A stretch of 64,000 nucleotides of DNA from Vigna angularis (Eukaryota; Streptophyta; Magnoliopsida; Fabales; Fabaceae). Under the pieces are notes generated by a model, which was given only the letters and a program-made list of their open reading frames with translations, was not told the DNA's origin and did no database searches. The DNA is taken from assembly GCF_016808095.1 (NCBI RefSeq), contig NC_068976.1:19376371-19440370 (forward strand), read 5' to 3'. Made by a program: the position numbers and the translations under genes. Positions 57,110 through 64,000 of this stretch are shown here, one piece after another. Each line of letters begins with the position of its first letter. Position 1 is the stretch's first letter.

Positions 57110-59519
57110 CAAGACCCTGGAAAATAACGTACACTGGAGTACGCGTGACAGCGGGAGAATGAGACACTTCAACAACGGACGCCAGGTGTCATACCGAGGG
57201 GAGTCAGAAACCAATTAGTGGAAAATAGGTGTCGGCTGAAGAGGGGACGTTCGTCCTCGACTGTGGAGCAAAATTTGAATCTCAGAAAAGTCTACTCTAC
57301 TCTCTGCAATCACTTTCTTCCTTACCAAAACTCTGACCTTTCTTCTTCTCCACCTTCTCTCTAGAACCAGTCCACCTTCTCTCTACTATAACTCATCACC
57401 TTCTTCTCCGATCACTTTTCTAAACCGTAGAAACGTTCTCTGAGACGTGAGCGTCATTCTGGACCGAACAGAATTGGGATCTAAGCTGGTAAGTTCTCGT
57501 CTCTAACCGTTCGACCATTTAGTTTCATGCGAAACCAAGTTCTGGTTGCATGCATGGGTTATAGGTCTGAGTTGTTTCTGATTTCTGGTGTTTTAGATTA
57601 AGAGAAAGTTGTTGAGCGAAACCTGAGGGTAGAACGCTGTTAGAGGACGAACAAAACCCTTGCATTTTGGGGGCGTACACTGCTATCCAGGTAAGGGAAG
57701 CTTATAAAATTTAATTCTTGAGTTATACTATGATGCATGACTGTTCTGTGAGTTATACTGTGTCGGATGCATGTTCTGTGAATTTTATTGAGAATGATCT
57801 ATGGTATCAGATTTTACTATATGATTTTGATGATGAGATAATGTATGAAAAGTATGGATTGTGCTATGTTATGAGTAGTTTAATGTATGAAAGTTTATAC
57901 TGAAAAATGTGTTTACCGTAAGTTGAATTTAAATATGAAATTCTATGATAATGGACGTTCGTTATCGAAACGGTCGTTGACCGATCGGTATTTTCAGTAA
58001 CTCCTTTGAAATAGTTGAACTCTTTCATTTGGGAAGAATTCTGGTTGAGGATGAGTTGTGTCGGTCTTATACTTAGAGCTCATGATGAACAGTGTCGAAC
58101 ACCTTTGTTAATACAGATCATCCATCTGTGTCGACCGACAGTGTCGAGTACCCTTGATAATACAGATCATCCATTTGTGTCGACAGACAGTGTCGAACAC
58201 CTTTGTTAATACAGATCATCCATCTGTGTCGACCGACAGTGTCGAGTACCCTTGATAATACAGATCATCCATCTGTGTCGACCGACAATGTCGAGTACCC
58301 TTGATAATACAGATCATCCATCTGTGTCCACCGACAATGTCGAGTACCCTTGATAATACAAATCATCCATTTGTGTCGACAGACAGTGTCGAGCACCCTT
58401 GTTAATACAGATCATTCATCTGTGCACACCGATTGTGTTGAGCACCCTTCTTAATACAGGTTGTCCATCTGTGTCGAGCACCCTTCTTAATGTAGGTCGT
58501 CCATCTGGGTCGACCGACCGTGTCGAGCCACCTCGTAATATAGGTCGTCCATCTATCTTGTAGTCGGTATTACTTTATTTTGGAACGGGGCAAATTCTTC
58601 GGTCTCGTCCCTCACAATTGTTCTCGTTATAAGGAGATCGTGATTTTATGTACTTGGACTGAAAGACAAAAATGAAAATAAAAGTGAAAGATTATAAATG
58701 ATGAACATTATATGAGATGAATAAACGATTGTGAATTTTGGACGAGCGTTCCAGGGAGGAACGACTCATGGTTGAATATGGAATTTTGTAAAGTATGACT
58801 GTGGGCATGCTAATGCTGGCTTGGTCCATCCTGATATTCTGTGATACTCATCTTCACGTAGAGGAGAGTAGTTCATGTGTGGGAATGGCAGGAGGTCCTT
58901 AGTCCATAAGTTAACATGGGTGACGTAAGAAACGGACTAACCTCGAGTGGCAGCTGTCGAGTGTAATACAGTTACTACATCACTCGGGTGCAAGGACGCC
59001 TGTAGCTACACAGATTCATACAGTCCGGACGGTCAGTCTAGTATCAGGAATTGATTTGAGTTAAGGGATTGATTTAATTATATGTTGTGAAATATTTGAT
59101 ATGTTTGATGTATTATGAAATGAATGATTTTACTTGATTTAAATTCAATAAGCTTACCCTGTGTTCTTTTCCTTGCGTTGTCGATCGTCATTGTATGTCC
59201 GTCCTGTCTATGCGATGATCATCCGTGTGGATGTGAGCAGATGGGGAGGCGTTACTTGAGGAAACACTAGAAGAAGAAGGTTTGGAGGATGCGAATCTGG
59301 TGGAAGTTGAGGTGAAGTCCGAACAGTAGACGTTCGGTTTGTAGCTTTGCTTTGTAAATGGGTTAGTCGGGGGCGCTAAGGTCGAGTGTGGTTTTGTAAT
59401 TAACTTCTTGTAAGGTCGTTCAGCCTAAACCCTTGCTTTCGTTAATTCAATACTGATTTGTTTATCATTAAATGTAATTAATTCTATTATATGGCGTTAG
59501 TGTATTTTGGGATGTTAGA
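57108..59519 (-). mobile_element. Solo-LTR-like element, minus orientation
   Basis: On the minus strand it begins TCTAACATCCCAAAATACAC, one base from the TGTAACATCCC start common in plant LTRs, and ends CCAGGGTCTTGCA. It is flanked by ATATG on both sides (57103-57107 and 59520-59524). The left copy is less significant because it lies at the end of the (AT)n run. Length is 2412 bp. It is visibly richer in GC and CpG than its surroundings and has no long coding frame. It includes a 49-bp tandem array and several splice-like GTAAG sites. Confidence 0.55.
58084..58545. repeat. 49-bp tandem repeat, about 9 copies
   Basis: ACAGATCATCCAT-type cores start at 58113, 58162, 58211, 58260, 58309, 58358, 58407 and 58456, all exactly 49 bp apart. 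A shortened and diverged copy follows near 58495. Each unit also carries GTGTCGA.C.ACA and GTGTCGAG(T/C)ACCCTT. Confidence 0.95.
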
Positions 59520-59524
59520 ATATG

Positions 59525-61609
59525 TTTCCTCAATATTATGACATTGCTGCTGATTTGGAATCGGCTTTCATGGTAATAATTGTTTCATTCTCTGTAGAGA
59601 ATTTTAGATTATACATGTTTTTTATATCAATTTATTGAAATAATACTTATATATAGTCAATTATTCATAAATTTATTACGATTTTATTTTTAAAAATATT
59701 TAGAGTTAAGAAAGAAAAAAAGTACTTAAATTACTATTAATCTCAGTTAATCATTATAAGACTATTAGGCATAGGGAACTTCATATTCCACATAAATTCT
59801 AACCATTTTAAATTCATGATTGAAAAATAATTTTTTTATGATTATATATTTTTAATATTATTACAAGAATGCAACTATAAAAATAAGAATGTGGGAGATA
59901 ATATAAAAATATCATTAATAATTCACTTAGAAAAATATATTCACCTCTATAAAGGTGCAAGAAATGCACTAAAAAATTAATGACATTATAAATTATGCGA
60001 TGTTGTGTTGGAAAATAATAGATATAAAAAATACCTAAATTATTTTGAGTATTATTATACCATTCTGGCATCCATTTTCTTACCCTTGATTTTCTATCAA
60101 TCTTTTTTTCCTCAGCTTTTTGTCACATGCATTTCAACTTAACATCTTTCTTATTTTCCTTTTTCATCATTTCATCATTCTCATGTGATTATAAATTTAA
60201 TGAAGCTTCTATCAATGGAAATATCATCTAGCCATTTAGGTTATCAATAAAACTCATAATACAACTCCATCAAATAATGTTTCATTCAAAACTAAGAATA
60301 TCGATCCATTCAAATTTCTGTATAGGTTATAATTGTTGTTAGCTTGGGAAGGATTATAGGTATAGAATATATATTAGAAAGTTTAATAACATCTTTTATG
60401 AAATTTAAAATTTTAATTGCATTATTTAATATTAACATCAATTCTTAAATAAGATACAAAGTAAAATGAACAAAGAAATTTTAGAGATTTTCTAAGTGTG
60501 ACAAATAACTTTATATTTATTTTTTTCTAACATTATTTATTCTATACGTATCATTAAGTTTAAATATTACATCACTTAATTAAAGAATACAAATAGCAAA
60601 AAGTATATTTTAAAAATAAATGAAAATAAATTACACTTTCTTGAAAGTAACTTTTCATTGTAATAAAGAAGTGGTGGACATGAATCCCTCTGAATGTGAT
60701 GTATATCTTATTGTGTACTTTATTATGTCTTCTCTTGTCAGCATTTATGAAATAAAAGTCAGCCATTATAAATGCAGTGGTCCCAATATAATATAAATTC
60801 AACAAGAAAAGACAAAGAAAAGTTGGTGGAAAAAAGAAAAAAATATGATATTTTTAAAATATTTAAGAATTTAAAACTTTTAAATATTGTGTTAAATAGC
60901 GATGGGATAAAAAGAAGAGAGAAAGAATTTTGTCACATATTTATAATTTTAATTTCTAAATTTAAAATAGTTAAATATCTAATATTTAGTTGTTGACTAG
61001 AAATTTTATGGAAAAAAGTATAACGATGTGATTTTTTTTTCTTAGGAACATGATTGTCTATAGTGGATATTAGTGAAAATATTTTTTTACTATAAAAAAC
61101 ATATTAAATTATAAGATATATTTTATTAAAAATAATTTTAAAAAGTTAATATGTATATTTTTTTGTTATATATAAAAAGTTTTTTATTATAGATAATTAT
61201 TTGAATTCGAAAAGGTAATTATTAAAATGATATAATTAAAAAATAAATTTATTTATTATGGTTAATTTTTAAATTTATAAAATAGTTATTAAAATGTAAA
61301 ATTGAAAAGAATCTATAATAGTATAGATGATATAACATTAAATATTAAACATCACTGATGTTCAATATAAAAGATGTTTTATTGGAAAGTTGGAATTTTA
61401 GATGTAATGCAATTGAACGTCACCTTCTACTACGTCATGAATACAAAAATAAGTCAGTTTTGCAACTATTTCCGCGAAGGAAAGTAGCTGTCTGTATTTC
61501 TTAGATAATAAATAAAGTTTTGAATATTAAATTTTATTATGTTGTTTTAACTTTTATGATGGATTTTAACGGGTTTATCTCTTCAAATTTAATAAACTAA
61601 ATTCCAGAA

Positions 61610-61658
<49 letters not shown>

Positions 61659-62302
61659 AAGTTTAATTAAATTTTAAGACTTTAGTAATTTAGTAAATTG
61701 AATATGTTTAATTGATTCTCTATTAAATTTGTTAGGATTCAAAAATGTTATGTTTTTCTTATTAAATTTTTATCATCTATTTTTTTAATATTATGATGTG
61801 ATAATTATATTGTCTTATCATATATTTGATTGTTTTTTTATTAAAAAATGGAAAATTTGTTTTTAATATAAAAATGATATTATGATCAATGTAAAATAAT
61901 TATTTTTTCATTATTTTATTAAAAACTTGGTATGTAATGAGATTATTATATTTTTTTTACATAATCATGTTATTACGTCACACGATTAAGAGACTTGGGA
62001 TGGAAGAAATTGCTATCGTTGTTTAACTATTTTAGTGAAAATAACAGAATGATTTTATCATTTTATATTAATCATAATATTATTTTATGTTAATCAAACT
62101 ATAATATTTTTTAATATATGAAGAATCAATTAAAAAATTAAATACAATTAATTAAAAAATATAATAAATTTAAATATTTTATAAACCAAAAAAATTATAA
62201 AAATTAATTAAAAATACTAAAATTTATTAGAGACTATTTTTAGTATAATATAATATAATTTTTTTATTTAATTGATAATTAACTTATAAATTTGTTTAAA
62301 AA
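59525..62302. other. AT-rich intergenic DNA
   Basis: Very AT-rich, with a (TA)n run at about 61612-61652. All long frames are low-complexity. No gene or RNA seen. Confidence 0.5.
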
Positions 62303-62785
<483 letters not shown>

Positions 62786-62789
62786 CAAC

Positions 62790-63185
62790 AATCTTACAAA
62801 AAAATGATTTTATAATGAGTTTTCATCTTATAATTTTTATCTTATCTAATTTTATCCAATTTTCACAAGCATAAAGGAATTGGTAATTGGCCTGGAAAAA
62901 AATCAGAAATACTCGTTGTTAAACAATTTCTTACAAAAAATGATTTTATAATGAGTTTCTATTTTATAATTTTTGTCTTATCTAATTTTATCTAATTTTC
63001 ACAAGCATAATGAGATCAAAGGAATTGGTAATTGGCCTTGTAAAAAATCAGAAACACTCATTGTTAAACAATTTCTTACAAAAAAATGACTTTATAACGA
63101 GTTTTCATTTTCTAATTTTTGTCGTATATAATTTTATCTAATTTTCACAAGCATAATGACATCCAAAAGAATTGGTAATTGGTCT
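62790..63185. repeat. Three tandem copies of a 137-145-bp unit
   Basis: CTTACAAAAAAATGA(T/C)TTTA begins at 62793, 62930 and about 63075. Each unit runs through TTCACAAGCATAA and GAATTGGTAATTGG. The array fills the space between the MITE and the next partial copy. Confidence 0.88.
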
Positions 63186-63330
63186 GGAGAATTTTTTTAG
63201 AGATGATGATTTAGCAGATGATGAAATTAGAGAGGTTAGTGAAGATGGTGAAATTGAAGAGATGTTGAATGAACCTTTGCTTGACTTAACTCTTTACAAA
63301 GGCAAATTGTTTAAAAGCAAATGTTTCTGA
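63186..63330 (+). other. Short exon-like acidic open segment
   Basis: After a TTTTTTTAG acceptor-like site the plus strand reads RDDDLADDEIREVSEDGEI then EEMLNEPLLDLTLYKGKLF, to TGA near 63330. The composition is protein-like in a low-complexity area. It may be a captured exon. I do not recognise it. Confidence 0.25.
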
Positions 63331-63610
63331 TTTTTTTCAATTGGAACTACAGTAGGGATGACATAGAAAATGTTGAAGTGAAAAAGATGAAAGAGAAAGG
63401 GTTGAGAGGAATGAGAGAGGTGAGTAAGGATTTGGGGGTTTCTTTTTTTTTAGTATTGAAAATGAAAATTATTAAAATACCCTTAGAATCCATGATATAT
63501 AAGGATATTTTTGTCTACTAAAACCTGGTACACATTGCTAAAACATACCAACTGAAAAACAGGCGTACGTGCGTTAGCAAACCCCATATATATATATATA
63601 TATATATAAA
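63331..63610 (+). mobile_element. Partial MITE copy (left half)
   Basis: Matches the left arm and interior of the 62303-62785 element (CAATTGGAACTACAGTAGGG, AGGCGTACGTGCGTTAGCAA) and ends in a short (TA)n run without a right arm. Confidence 0.75.
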
Positions 63611-64000
63611 GCAAATTGGAAGTGGAAATCAATACTGATAAAAATATAATTGTTTAAAAAATATATTTCTATAAAAATATAAACATTTCCAATTTTCATA
63701 TGTACGAGACAACTCTGTTATTTAATTAAGATCCCTGAGAAAACTTCTTCGTAAAACAACTTTCAAGAAATTAAAAAAAGTTAAGTATAAGTATTAATAT
63801 ACGAGAGTACTAATCATCAATTTAAAATAAATAACATGTGATATAATTTTTTTATCATAAATCTACCGTAAAATTATATAAAAACATTACAGATTTTAAT
63901 TATAACATATTTATATATTTAAAACTCTTTGTTAATTTATAGTTTTATTGTATAAAAAAAATGAATGTTTATTTTTCGTGGTACATAGTACTTCCTCGTC
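63611..64000. other. AT-rich intergenic DNA at window end
   Basis: Nothing recognisable. Confidence 0.5.

Noticed and set aside
56876..57214. Frames with Tyr-Ile runs (also 62478-62732)
   Set aside because: Translations of (AT)n microsatellites.

Overview
This is a nuclear genome window from a eudicot plant, most likely a legume of the bean/cowpea/soybean group. The evidence is long AT-rich intergenic DNA, GT-AG introns, a CYP71D-type P450 and an ABCC3-type transporter that both look legume-like, and several plant transposon families. No tRNA, rRNA, CRISPR array or bacterial-style operon was seen.

Layout. 0.3-2.1 kb: an intact two-exon cytochrome P450 (+). 4.3-6.2 kb: a plus-strand member (copy A) of a coiled-coil protein family I cannot name. 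9.7-11.1 kb: a multi-exon En/Spm-type (plant transposase 24-like) gene (-). 11.2-15.4 kb: a truncated first array unit with coiled-coil copy B. 15.4-20.7 kb: a Mutator-like or plant-mobile-domain block, with a frameshifted MuDR N-terminal-like ORF (+), a four-exon plant-mobile-domain gene (-), and about 131-bp tandem repeats. 20.7-47.1 kb: a tandem segmental duplication with a period near 7.5 kb. It has three full units and one partial unit. Each full unit carries, in plus-coordinate order, a fragment of an unidentified host gene (+), a coiled-coil gene (-; copies C, D, E, F), an AT-rich flank, En/Spm-like exons (-) and a non-coding spacer. 47.1-51.5 kb: non-coding DNA and an apparent solo LTR of a Tat/Ogre-like Ty3-gypsy element, with internal higher-order repeats. 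51.9-56.0 kb: an ABCC (MRP-type) gene missing most of TMD0 and all of TMD1 through one internal deletion. 57.1-59.5 kb: a second apparent solo LTR with a 49-bp tandem array. 59.5-64 kb: AT-rich DNA with a long-TIR MITE and a half copy.

The most unusual object is at 25.6-26.9 kb (-), in the first full unit. A roughly 1.1-kb segment resembling a plant partitivirus-type capsid gene sits inside the last exon of the En/Spm-like gene. It is open for about 336 codons. It has no Met of its own near its start but is in frame with a host exon that is itself in frame, across a GT-AG intron, with a Met-containing upstream exon. Two sister units provide near-empty sites, so both junctions can be placed. 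This looks like a host-virus chimeric gene. The viral family is my recognition by eye, not a search result.

The coiled-coil copies show different kinds of damage or remodelling: a lost splice acceptor (A), a lost N-terminus (B), a lost stop codon (C), a nonsense codon plus a large deletion (D), and loss of a basic/Ser-Thr segment (F). Copy E looks the most ordinary. Several deletions have 3-6-bp junction homology.
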